The position numbers were made by a program, and so were the translations under genes. From an uncultured Clostridia bacterium (GTDB lineage Bacteria; Bacillota; Clostridia; Oscillospirales; Acutalibacteraceae): a stretch of 10,318 nucleotides of DNA. The notes under the pieces are model-generated. The model was given only the letters and a program-made list of their open reading frames with translations. It had not been told where the DNA came from and made no database searches. Where the stretch lies: contig CAMHNT010000060.1 of assembly GCA_946186535.1 (NCBI GenBank), forward strand, positions 1 through 10,318. Reading direction: 5' to 3'. Positions 1 to 5,402 of the stretch are shown here, piece by piece. Each line of letters begins with the position of its first letter. Within the stretch, counting starts at the first letter, position 1.

Positions 1-59
1 AAGATGTTACACCGATTCCTCACAACGGATGCCGTCCTCCGAAGAGAAGACGTGTCTAA
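1..59 (+). CDS. rpsK: 30S ribosomal protein S11, C-terminal end (partial)
   Basis: The window opens inside a gene. From base 3 the frame reads DVTPIPHNGCRPPKRRRV and then a TAA stop at 57-59. This is the strongly conserved basic C-terminus of ribosomal protein S11, which sits on the platform of the 30S subunit close to the mRNA exit region. Only 18 complete codons are visible and the start lies outside the window. The gene is followed after 26 bases by rpsD, in the usual Firmicutes alpha-operon order, so the two are very probably co-transcribed. The call rests on a short tail, but that tail is diagnostic and the neighbours agree. Confidence 0.93.
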   Translation, partial: DVTPIPHNGCRPPKRRRV

Positions 60-85
60 TTTTAATTTCGGAGGTGTTTTAAGAA

Positions 86-682
86 ATGGCAGTAAACAGA
101 GATCCTATTTTGAAAAGATGCAGATATCTGGGCATCAGCCCGACAGTTGTTGGTATTGACAAGAGTTCCAAGAAGAACCCTAATGCCAACTCAAGAAGAA
201 AGGTTTCCGAGTACGGTCTTCAGCTCAAAGAGAAGCAGAAGCTGAAGTTCATCTACGGCGTTCTTGAGAAGCAGTTCTATCACTACTATGAGATCGCTAC
301 AAAGATGGAAGGCCAGGCTGGTAACAACATCATCGTTCTCCTCGAGTCAAGACTCGACAACGTTGTTTACAGAATGGGCCTCGCAGCTACAAGAAGAGAG
401 TCAAGACAGCTCGTTAACCACGGTCACTTCCTCGTAAACGGCAAGAGAGTAGACATTCCTTCCTACAGAATCAAGGTAGGCGACGTGATCTCTCTCAGAG
501 ACAAGAGCAAGAGCAGCGTTAAGTTCAAGGAGAACCTTGAGAAGACAAGCACACGTGTAGTACCGCTTTGGCTTGATGAGAACAAGGACGAGTTCAAGGC
601 TACAGTAACTCGTTTGCCTTCAGCAGAAGACCTTGACTATGATGTTGAGGCTCACCTCATCGTCGAGTTGTACTCCAAGTAA
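86..682 (+). CDS. rpsD: 30S ribosomal protein S4
   Basis: S4 is a primary 16S rRNA-binding protein that nucleates 30S assembly and helps form the mRNA entry channel. The 198-residue product has the family's usual length. The N-terminal S4 region is at about residues 1-85. The S4 RNA-binding domain follows from about residue 86 (LESRLDNVVYRMGL, then RRESRQLVNHGHFLVNG) to about 150. The N-terminus has a single cysteine (Cys12), so this is the zinc-free form and not the four-Cys type. The ATG is preceded by GGAGGT at 70-75, with ten bases between. It lies between rpsK and rpoA. S4 is a known translational autoregulator in other bacteria, but I see no clear leader structure here. Confidence 0.98.
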   Translation: MAVNRDPILKRCRYLGISPTVVGIDKSSKKNPNANSRRKVSEYGLQLKEKQKLKFIYGVLEKQFYHYYEIATKMEGQAGNNIIVLLESRLDNVVYRMGLAATRRESRQLVNHGHFLVNGKRVDIPSYRIKVGDVISLRDKSKSSVKFKENLEKTSTRVVPLWLDENKDEFKATVTRLPSAEDLDYDVEAHLIVELYSK

Positions 683-748
683 TCCTCAGCCGCATAGGAA
701 TACACACATATCGGCACTTAGTGCTAAATGTTAGGGAGGAGCCAACTA

Positions 749-1702
749 ATGATTGAAATTGAAAAGCCAAAGATCGATACCGAAGAGTTATCAGCTGACG
801 GTAAGCATGGCAGATTTGTTGTTGAGCCTCTTGAGAGAGGCTTTGGCAATACACTTGGCAACAGCCTTCGTCGTGTATTGCTCTCGTCACTTGAGGGCGT
901 AGCAGTCAAGTCTCTTAAAATAGAGGGCGTTTTACACGAATTTTCAACCATTCCCGGAGTTAAGGAGGACGTTTCTCAGATCATCCTTAACATGAAGGGA
1001 CTCACCGCAAAGCTCAACAGCCAGGGTGAGAAAAGAGTTGAGATCAGAGCGGAAGGACCCTGTGAGGTTACGGCCGCAAGTATTATGTGTGATAGTGAGG
1101 TTGAGATTCTTAACCCTGATATGCATATCGCGACTTTGGGTGAAGGAGCAAAGCTCTTCATGGAGATCACATTGGATAAGGGAAGAGGTTACGTTTCGGG
1201 TGAACGTAACAAGCAGATGGCAGAAGAAAATGTCATCGGTCTTTTGCCGATTGATTCCATCTATACGCCTATTTTAAAGGTTAATTATACAGTAGAAAAT
1301 ACTCGTGTCGGTCAGATCACCGACTATGATAAGCTCACACTCGACGTGTGGACTAATGGCGTTGTAAACGCACAGGAAGCAGTTTCTCTCGCTGCAAAGG
1401 TACTCACAGAGCACCTCAATCTCTTCGTCGATCTTTCCGACAAGGGCTACAGCACAGAGATCATGGTAGAAAAGGACGACAAGGGCAAGGAGAAGGTTCT
1501 CGAGATGACTATCGAAGAGCTCGATCTTTCCGTTCGTTCTTTCAACTGCCTCAAGCGTGCAGGCATCAACACCGTTGAGGACTTGATCAACAAGTCAGAG
1601 GAAGACATGATGAAGGTTCGTAACTTGGGACGTAAGTCACTTGAGGAAGTTATCGTAAAGCTTCAGACACTTGGATTCAGTCTTCGCAAGGAAGAGGAGT
1701 AA
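749..1702 (+). CDS. rpoA: DNA-directed RNA polymerase subunit alpha
   Basis: The alpha subunit dimerises to scaffold beta and beta' and carries a C-terminal domain that contacts UP elements and activators. The 317-residue protein has the N-terminal assembly domain at about residues 1-230 (with GFGNTLGNSLRRVLLSSLEG near the start), then a linker, then the helix-hairpin-helix C-terminal domain. The DNA-contact set is intact: RSFNCLK begins at Arg263 (E. coli Arg265), and NLGRKSLEE supplies the glycine, lysine and serine at 294, 296 and 297. An in-frame ATG exists at 728, but GGGAGGA at 734-740 lies between it and the ATG at 749. I chose 749, which also gives the family-typical start MIEIEKP. 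The spacer from rpsD is 66 bases. Confidence 0.98.
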   Translation: MIEIEKPKIDTEELSADGKHGRFVVEPLERGFGNTLGNSLRRVLLSSLEGVAVKSLKIEGVLHEFSTIPGVKEDVSQIILNMKGLTAKLNSQGEKRVEIRAEGPCEVTAASIMCDSEVEILNPDMHIATLGEGAKLFMEITLDKGRGYVSGERNKQMAEENVIGLLPIDSIYTPILKVNYTVENTRVGQITDYDKLTLDVWTNGVVNAQEAVSLAAKVLTEHLNLFVDLSDKGYSTEIMVEKDDKGKEKVLEMTIEELDLSVRSFNCLKRAGINTVEDLINKSEEDMMKVRNLGRKSLEEVIVKLQTLGFSLRKEEE

Positions 1703-1735
1703 TACCTCTTTAAACTAAGTAAAGGAGTGACTAAA

Positions 1736-2077
1736 ATGCCGGGAACAAGAAAGTTGGGAAGAACTACTGCTCACAGAACAGCAATGCTCAGAGCTTTGGT
1801 TACATTCCTTTTTGAGAACGGAAAAATAGAAACAACTGTTACTCGTGCTAAAGAGGTTAGCTCGTTAGCCGAGAAATTTATTACAATTGCAAAGAAGAAC
1901 GATCTTCACAGCAAGCGTCAGGTTCTTGCTTTCGTTACAAACGAAACAGTAGCAAAGAAGCTTTTTGATGAGATCGCTCCGAAGTACGCTGACGTAAACG
2001 GCGGCTACACAAGAATCACAAAGATCGGTCCTCGCCGCGGCGACGCAGCTGAGATGGCAATCATTGAGCTTGTATAA
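1736..2077 (+). CDS. rplQ: 50S ribosomal protein L17
   Basis: L17 is a 50S protein near the peptide exit tunnel. The product is 113 residues, normal for the short bacterial form, and begins with the family signature MPGTRKLGRTTAHRTAMLRAL. The rest shows the expected RAKEVSSLAEKFITIAKK helix and the GYTRITKIGPRRGDAAEMA motif near the C-terminus. A GTG at 1727 would extend the frame by three codons, but that GTG is part of the ribosome binding site AAAGGAG (1721-1727). The ATG at 1736, eight bases beyond, is therefore preferred. This is the last gene of the operon and a terminator follows 13 bases after the stop. The ECF-transporter genes that often follow rplQ in Firmicutes are absent. Confidence 0.98.
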   Translation: MPGTRKLGRTTAHRTAMLRALVTFLFENGKIETTVTRAKEVSSLAEKFITIAKKNDLHSKRQVLAFVTNETVAKKLFDEIAPKYADVNGGYTRITKIGPRRGDAAEMAIIELV

Positions 2078-2090
2078 TCTGTAATTAAAG

Positions 2091-2125
2091 GGCTTAGGTG
2101 GATAACCGCCTAAGCCTGATTTTAA
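2091..2125 (+). terminator. Intrinsic terminator after rplQ
   Basis: An 11-bp stem at 2091-2101 (GGCTTAGGTGG) pairs with 2106-2116 (CCGCCTAAGCC) with one T.G wobble and an ATAA loop. A T-containing tail (TGATTTTAAAT) follows. It ends the alpha operon. Confidence 0.85.
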
Positions 2126-2130
2126 ATAAT

Positions 2131-2290
2131 AATCTATAAATTAGCAAATTTTAAAGTGGCACAAAAAAGTTTGAAAAAGAACCAGTAAAAGTTTTTGCCC
2201 AGCTTTTTTCAAAAAGCTGGCGGATTCCAAAGGCAGAGCCTTTGGTGGGTTTTAAGGGCAAAGCCCTTAACGGTATATTACTCCTAAAAT
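2131..2290. repeat. Modular intergenic repeat, copy 1
   Basis: This stretch holds three hairpins in a row after an A/T-rich leader. Hairpin A pairs 2199-2207 (CCAGCTTTT) with 2212-2220. Hairpin B pairs 2227-2234 (CCAAAGGC) with 2238-2245 around AGA. Hairpin C pairs 2252-2259 (TTAAGGGC) with 2263-2270 (GCCCTTAA) around AAA. A TATATTACTCC-type tail follows. The same layout returns near 7696 and 9473. Here the repeat runs straight into the tRNA gene instead of ending in an A/T-armed hairpin. No coding potential is seen. Confidence 0.85.
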
Positions 2291-2299
2291 TATATATCT

Positions 2300-2373
2300 C
2301 CGCCCGTGGCGCAGTTGGATAACGCAGCAGATTCCGATTCTGAAGAACGGGGGTTCGAATCCCTTCGGGCGGA
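2300..2373 (+). tRNA. tRNA-Arg, anticodon CCG
   Basis: The 74-nt cloverleaf reads as follows. Acceptor CCGCCCG (2300-2306) pairs with CGGGCGG (2366-2372), and the discriminator is A2373. The D arm is GCGC/ACGC with an AGTTGGATA loop. The anticodon loop TTCCGAT (2332-2338) puts CCG at 2334-2336, which decodes CGG as arginine. The T arm is GGGGG TTCGAAT CCCTT. The 3' CCA is not encoded. The first pair of the anticodon stem is a G2327 x A2343 mismatch, so that stem has only four Watson-Crick pairs. A strong terminator follows at once. Confidence 0.95.
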
Positions 2374-2410
2374 CTGCAAAAAGGCTTGCTTTGCAAGCCT
2401 TTTTGCAGTT
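2374..2410. terminator. Strong intrinsic terminator after the tRNA gene
   Basis: A perfect 16-bp stem, CTGCAAAAAGGCTTGC at 2374-2389 and its complement at 2393-2408, has a TTT loop. The AAAAA and TTTTT runs inside the arms make it look usable in both directions. It starts one base after the tRNA discriminator. Confidence 0.9.
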
Positions 2411-2578
2411 AAGTGTTCCGTTCCGGAACGAGAAGTATTCTTCGAATGTGAAGTTGCTTCGCAGTGAAGTGTGCCTTCGGCACGTATTAGGAACACTTTA
2501 CTTAACTTTCTGCGCAGCAGAAAACTTCACTGTTTGCAGTGCAAACAACTTCACTTGCCGTGAAACGGCAAACTTCAC
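2411..2578. repeat. Inverted array of mini-hairpins with GTGAAGT / AACTTCAC boxes
   Basis: The left half carries GTGAAGT boxes at 2448-2454 and 2464-2470 (degenerate AGAAGT at 2431). The right half carries the complementary box AACTTCAC at 2523-2530, 2547-2554 and 2571-2578, exactly 24 bases apart. Between boxes sit different small perfect palindromes: 2419-2430 (CGTTCCGGAACG), 2437-2447, 2455-2463 and 2471-2483 (the last three with TTC loops), 2508-2522, 2532-2546 and 2555-2571 (3-nt loops). An outer 9-bp pair, AAGTGTTCC (2411-2419) with GGAACACTT (2490-2498), encloses the first four. The array stops 21 bases before the ATG of the four-helix-bundle pseudogene. It does not look coding. Confidence 0.85.
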
Positions 2579-2599
2579 TCTAAGTATTGAGGTGCTAAA

Positions 2600-2952
2600 A
2601 TGTCGGAAAGCAAATTAAGAGATTTTTCAACTGATTTTGCAGTTTCTATTATTGGTTTGGTTAAAGAATTAAAGCAAAAAGGGAAAGCATCATATCAAAT
2701 CAAATTGGCAGAAGCGGTACATCTATAGGTGCTAACATTAGAGAAGCTCAGTATGCTCACAGTAAAGCTGATTTTATTGCTAAATTACAGATAGCGTTGA
2801 AAGAAGCTAACGAAACAGGATACTGGCTTGAATTACTCTATAAAACCAATTATATAGAAAGAAATCAATACAATTCTCTTAATTCGGCTTGTACACGCAT
2901 ACGCGTTCTTCTTATTTCTTCAATTAATACCGCCAAAGGCAACAATAAATAA
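2600..2952 (+). pseudogene. S23/IVP-type four-helix-bundle protein, frameshifted
   Basis: The ATG at 2600 follows GAGGTG (2589-2594). The first frame gives MSESKLRDFSTDFAVSIIGL and continues to a TAG at 2726-2728 (42 residues). The reading then resumes one frame back with QIGRSGTSIGANIREAQ, KADFIAKLQIALKEANETGYW and a C-terminus TAKGNNK ending at TAA 2950-2952. The two parts together give about 117 residues, the normal length for the 23S rRNA intervening-sequence / four-helix-bundle family. A single-base deletion between about 2690 and 2705 explains the break. I see no slippery heptamer, so programmed frameshifting is unlikely, although a sequencing error is possible. Family members are small helical proteins, some implicated in RNA binding, and their exact role is unsettled. 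Confidence 0.85.
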
Positions 2953-2975
2953 TACACTCCTCGAGGTGACCTGAA

Positions 2976-3263
2976 ATGGACTTATTGATTTGGCTGCAGG
3001 ATTGGTACAAAAGTATGTGCGACGGTGACTGGGAGCACGTGTTCGGAGTTAAAATCGATACGTTGGATAATCCCGGCTGGACTGTTTCTGTTGATATTGC
3101 AGATACTTCCCTTGAAAATAAGCCTTTTAACGATATTCATAATTATGTCAGTGATGACGATTGGATGCATTGTACAGTTAAGGACGGTAAGTTTTGTGGT
3201 GACGGTGACTCCGGCAAGCTTATTCATATGCTCGAAATTTTCAGAAAATGGGCGAACAGTTAA
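2976..3263 (+). CDS. Imm53-like immunity protein (orphan)
   Basis: The 95-residue acidic protein has the pattern WLQDWYKSMCDGDWEH at residues 6-21, then IDTLDNPGW at about 27-35, and ends with a LIHMLEIFRKWANS helix. I recognise this as matching the Imm53 family of predicted immunity proteins of polymorphic toxin systems, which would bind and neutralise a cognate toxin in the cytoplasm. There is no signal peptide or membrane segment. GAGGTGA at 2964-2970 supports the ATG. It starts 23 bases after the four-helix-bundle pseudogene, with no promoter visible between them. No toxin gene lies in the window, so it may be an orphan defence against neighbours' toxins or a remnant. The family assignment is from memory of the motif, not a search. 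Confidence 0.75.
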   Translation: MDLLIWLQDWYKSMCDGDWEHVFGVKIDTLDNPGWTVSVDIADTSLENKPFNDIHNYVSDDDWMHCTVKDGKFCGDGDSGKLIHMLEIFRKWANS

Positions 3264-3331
3264 AGTGTTAGTTTTATTATGTTTATCTTATATATAGAGA
3301 GTTTAGTATAATCTTGATTGAATGGGTGAAT

Positions 3332-3359
3332 GCTTGCTTTATGTTCTCCCAAGCTTTTT
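3332..3359 (+). terminator. Weak terminator-like hairpin
   Basis: GCTTG (3332-3336) pairs with CAAGC (3350-3354), followed by five T (3355-3359). An overlapping alternative pairs GGGTGAA with TTCTCCC around a T-T mismatch. The stem is short and the call is tentative. Nothing else is evident between 3264 and 3427 apart from an isolated TATAAT at 3307. Confidence 0.3.
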
Positions 3360-3427
3360 CTTGTCAATTTTCACATAATTTTCAGTCAAAATTTAACCAA
3401 AAATCGGCTTGAACTCTCAGAAATTTA

Positions 3428-3456
3428 TTGCATTTGTTTTCGTTTTTTGTTATAAT
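3428..3456 (+). promoter_or_regulatory. Sigma-70/SigA-type promoter for the second four-helix-bundle gene
   Basis: TTGCAT (3428-3433) and a perfect TATAAT (3451-3456) are separated by 17 bases. The predicted start is around 3463. That places the GTG at 3475 about 12 bases inside the transcript, with a very short leader holding the ribosome binding site. Confidence 0.75.
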
Positions 3457-3474
3457 AATTATGAGGTGGTAAGC

Positions 3475-3870
3475 GTGAGTAATATAATTTTTAACAAGTC
3501 GGTTGAATTCTTGGCACAGATAGCGTTGTTTAATGAGGCTTACTCAAAATCGGGCTTGGATGAAACTATTTCAAAAAGACTTCTTGAAGCTGCTTCCGAA
3601 ATGGGTACGCATATCAACAAATCGGTCTATGGCGACGACAAAAGTGCGTTCAATGATCATCTCCAGGAAGCTCTCAAATCTTCGGTAGAGTGTGTTTATT
3701 TGCTGAAAACTCTCAGCTCGATGAATTTGTTCCCTTATGACTATGTGTATTTGATTTCAATGGTTCAGGATATTAAAAACGTTCTGATCGCTTCAATCAA
3801 TGCGAACAAAAACTCAAGCGCTGCAGCAAGTAAGTGGAATAAATATAACAGCACGAATTATTCTTCGTGA
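3475..3870 (+). CDS. Diverged four-helix-bundle (S23-like) protein
   Basis: The 131-residue protein is predicted to be almost wholly helical, with no signal peptide and no membrane span. Aligned by eye with the frameshifted gene at 2600, it keeps the family skeleton. GTHINKSV matches GTSIGANI, FNDHLQEALKSSVECVYLL matches FIAKLQIALKEANETGYWL, and VLIASINANKN matches VLLISSINTAKGN. The N-terminal helix (FNKSVEFLAQIALFNEAYSK) also fits, so I call it a distant relative. A longer frame from an ATG at 3409 exists, but that ATG lies upstream of the promoter. GTG 3475, five bases after GAGGTGG (3463-3469), is the likely start. The function is unknown; RNA or protein binding is only a guess from the family. 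Confidence 0.7.
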   Translation: MSNIIFNKSVEFLAQIALFNEAYSKSGLDETISKRLLEAASEMGTHINKSVYGDDKSAFNDHLQEALKSSVECVYLLKTLSSMNLFPYDYVYLISMVQDIKNVLIASINANKNSSAAASKWNKYNSTNYSS

Positions 3871-4009
3871 AATCCTGTCTGAAATCAGGCTCGTGACTTT
3901 TGTTCATTTGAATCGCAAACAGTAGTTTTTCGTTCGGTTTTCCGTCTGTAAGATTTTGTTTTTTATTTCAGAACAAAACGAATATTGTATTATGAATGTT
4001 TTTTATCCG

Positions 4010-4045
4010 TAAAGCTGTGACTATGTGTCATGGCTTTATTTTTTT
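4010..4045 (+). terminator. Intrinsic terminator after the second four-helix-bundle gene
   Basis: TAAAGCTGTGAC (4010-4021) pairs over 12 positions, with two G.T wobbles, with GTCATGGCTTTA (4027-4038) around a TATGT loop. Seven T (4039-4045) follow, and more T beyond. It insulates the next operon. The 139 bases before it (3871-4009) are AT-rich and hold only a weak TTTTGTT/AACAAAA dyad. Confidence 0.85.
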
Positions 4046-4064
4046 GCTTTTTTTCTGATAACCA

Positions 4065-4093
4065 TTGACAAACGTGTCATAACTGTATATACT
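4065..4093 (+). promoter_or_regulatory. Promoter of the gntR-ABC operon
   Basis: A perfect TTGACA -35 box (4065-4070) and TATACT -10 box (4088-4093) are separated by 17 bases. It lies just downstream of the terminator and 46 bases before the TTG start of the regulator. Confidence 0.85.
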
Positions 4094-4107
4094 GTTAATA
4101 TACAGTT
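4081..4107 (+). promoter_or_regulatory. Predicted operator: perfect 10-bp inverted repeat over the -10 box
   Basis: AACTGTATAT (4081-4090) is exactly inverted as ATATACAGTT (4098-4107), with a 7-base centre. The left arm overlaps the -10 element and the right arm covers the likely transcription start. GntR regulators bind such dyads as dimers, so repression by the first gene of the operon is the natural reading. That link is inferred. Confidence 0.75.
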
Positions 4108-4138
4108 GTACATCGACTTCCTTGAAAGAGGTGAGATC

Positions 4139-4513
4139 TTGAGAATACTAATTGACAACAAAAGCGGTATTCCTATTTATGAACAGATCTATAATCAGAT
4201 AAAAACTCAGATAATAAGCGGCGAGATTTGCGAAGACGAAGCCCTTCCGTCAATACGGAGTCTCGCAAAGGATCTGAGAATCAGCGTAATTACGACGAAG
4301 CGTGCGTACGATGAGCTTGAAAAGGACGGTTTTATATATACGGTTGCCGGGAAAGGGTGCTTTGTTGCACCGAAGAACGTCGAGCTTCTGAGAGAGAACA
4401 ATCTCAAACTCATTGAAGAGCACCTGACGGAGTCGCTTCAGCTTGCGAGGTCGTGTAACCTTTCGGTCGGTGATCTGAAGGATATGCTCGACGTGCTGAA
4501 TGAGGAGGGGTAA
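4139..4513 (+). CDS. GntR-family transcriptional regulator, YtrA type
   Basis: The 124-residue protein is a winged helix-turn-helix repressor with a short helical tail and no large effector domain, the size and layout of the YtrA subfamily. The DNA-binding domain spans about residues 10-76: PIYEQIYNQIKTQIISG, then LPSIRSLAKDLRISVITTKR (recognition region, 36-55), then the wing GFIYTVAGKGCFV. The remainder is a helical dimerisation tail. The start is TTG 4139, five bases after AGAGGTG. An upstream in-frame ATG at 4025 lies before the promoter, inside the terminator, and is rejected. The stop is separated from the ABC gene by one base. YtrA-type regulators usually control the linked ABC transporter and respond to cell-envelope stress. 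Here an inverted repeat sits at the gene's own promoter. Confidence 0.92.
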   Translation: MRILIDNKSGIPIYEQIYNQIKTQIISGEICEDEALPSIRSLAKDLRISVITTKRAYDELEKDGFIYTVAGKGCFVAPKNVELLRENNLKLIEEHLTESLQLARSCNLSVGDLKDMLDVLNEEG

Positions 4514-4514
4514 T

Positions 4515-5402
4515 ATGAATACAATTTCTTTGAAGGATATGACGAGTAATAATGTGAATGCGATTTCCTTGAAGAATGTTACGAAGGAATACAAAGGCTT
4601 TACGCTCGATAATATTTCCTTCGATCTGCCTAAAGGCTGTATTATGGGGCTTGTCGGGGAAAACGGTGCAGGCAAAAGCACTCTGATAAAAATAATTTGC
4701 GGAAACGTTTCAATGAAAAACGGGGGAGAGATTTCCTTGCTGGGTGAGAAGAATGTGGAAAACTTCTTTAAGCTTCGCCAGAACATCGGAATAGTTCCCG
4801 ATGAAATTTCTTTTCCGCACAAATTCAAGGTAAAGCACGTCGACAAAATGATGAGCTATGTTTTTGAGCGTTGGGACGGAAAGGCTTTTAATGATTATGT
4901 TGACAGATTTGAGATTCCGCGTCACAAAAAATTCAAGGACTATTCGCTCGGCATGAAGAAAAAGCTCGGTATCGCCGTTGCACTTTCCCACGGCGCCGAG
5001 CTGATTATTCTTGACGAAGCAACAAGCGGACTCGACCCCGTTGTCAGAGATGATTTTCTCGATATTCTCTATGACTTCACGAGAGACGAAAACCATTCGG
5101 TTCTGTTCTCGTCACATATTGTCAGCGACCTCGAAAAGCTCTGCGACTACATAGCGGTTATTCACAAGGGACAGCTTCTGATGTGCGAGGAAAAGGACGT
5201 ACTTTTGGATAACTATTGTATGTTGAGATGTTCCGATGAAGAGCTTCGGTCGGTTCCGACAGCCGCAGTTGTAGGAAAGCGTGAATCTCCCTACGGAGTT
5301 CAGGCGATTGTGAAAAGACAGGCTGCCCCGAACGGTGCGGATATCGGCAATGTTACTATAGAGGACTTGTTCGTTTATATGGTTAAGGGGGAGATTAAAT
5401 GA
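4515..5402 (+). CDS. ABC transporter ATP-binding protein (YtrB/EcsA-like exporter ATPase)
   Basis: The 295-residue nucleotide-binding subunit would power the linked membrane proteins from the cytoplasmic side. Walker A is GENGAGKST at residues 48-56. The Q-loop region is RQNIGIVPDE, ending at 97. The signature is a variant YSLGMKKK at 143-150 in place of LSGGQ. Walker B is LIILDE at 163-168, the D-loop SGLD at 171-174 and the switch histidine His201. About 90 residues follow, as in exporters of this type. ATG 4515 is preceded by AGGAGG (4503-4508); an ATG at 4500 lies before that site and is rejected. The N-terminus holds a short internal duplication (NTISLKDMT and NAISLKNVT, 13 residues apart). 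Its stop overlaps the next start (ATGA), implying translational coupling. The substrate is unknown. Confidence 0.95.
   Translation: MNTISLKDMTSNNVNAISLKNVTKEYKGFTLDNISFDLPKGCIMGLVGENGAGKSTLIKIICGNVSMKNGGEISLLGEKNVENFFKLRQNIGIVPDEISFPHKFKVKHVDKMMSYVFERWDGKAFNDYVDRFEIPRHKKFKDYSLGMKKKLGIAVALSHGAELIILDEATSGLDPVVRDDFLDILYDFTRDENHSVLFSSHIVSDLEKLCDYIAVIHKGQLLMCEEKDVLLDNYCMLRCSDEELRSVPTAAVVGKRESPYGVQAIVKRQAAPNGADIGNVTIEDLFVYMVKGEIK

Noticed and set aside
702..735. GCAC-TTA-GTGC dyad in the rpsD-rpoA spacer as a regulatory hairpin
   Set aside because: A four-base stem is too short to support a terminator or a ribosomal-protein binding site.
2411..2578. CRISPR array
   Set aside because: The boxes are only 7-8 bases, they invert orientation half-way, and the spacers are self-complementary hairpins, not unique 30-40-base spacers. 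No cas genes are seen.
2391..2618. 75-residue plus-strand frame across the hairpin array
   Set aside because: It begins in the tRNA terminator and consists of translated repeat boxes. The pseudogene's own start and ribosome binding site lie in another frame.
3409..3474. 22-residue N-terminal extension of the second four-helix-bundle protein
   Set aside because: It would be encoded upstream of and through the promoter boxes at 3428-3456. The GTG at 3475 has its own ribosome binding site.
3954..3978. TTTTGTT/AACAAAA dyad as a terminator
   Set aside because: The arms are A/T only, there is no T-run, and a much stronger terminator lies at 4010-4045.
4025..4138. Longer regulator with a hydrophobic N-terminal extension starting at ATG 4025
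   Set aside because: That ATG lies in the terminator and upstream of the promoter. The TTG at 4139 has a good ribosome binding site and gives the standard YtrA-family length.
4250..4846. 198-residue minus-strand frame across the regulator and ATPase genes
   Set aside because: It opposes two confidently identified genes and has no motif or ribosome binding site of its own.
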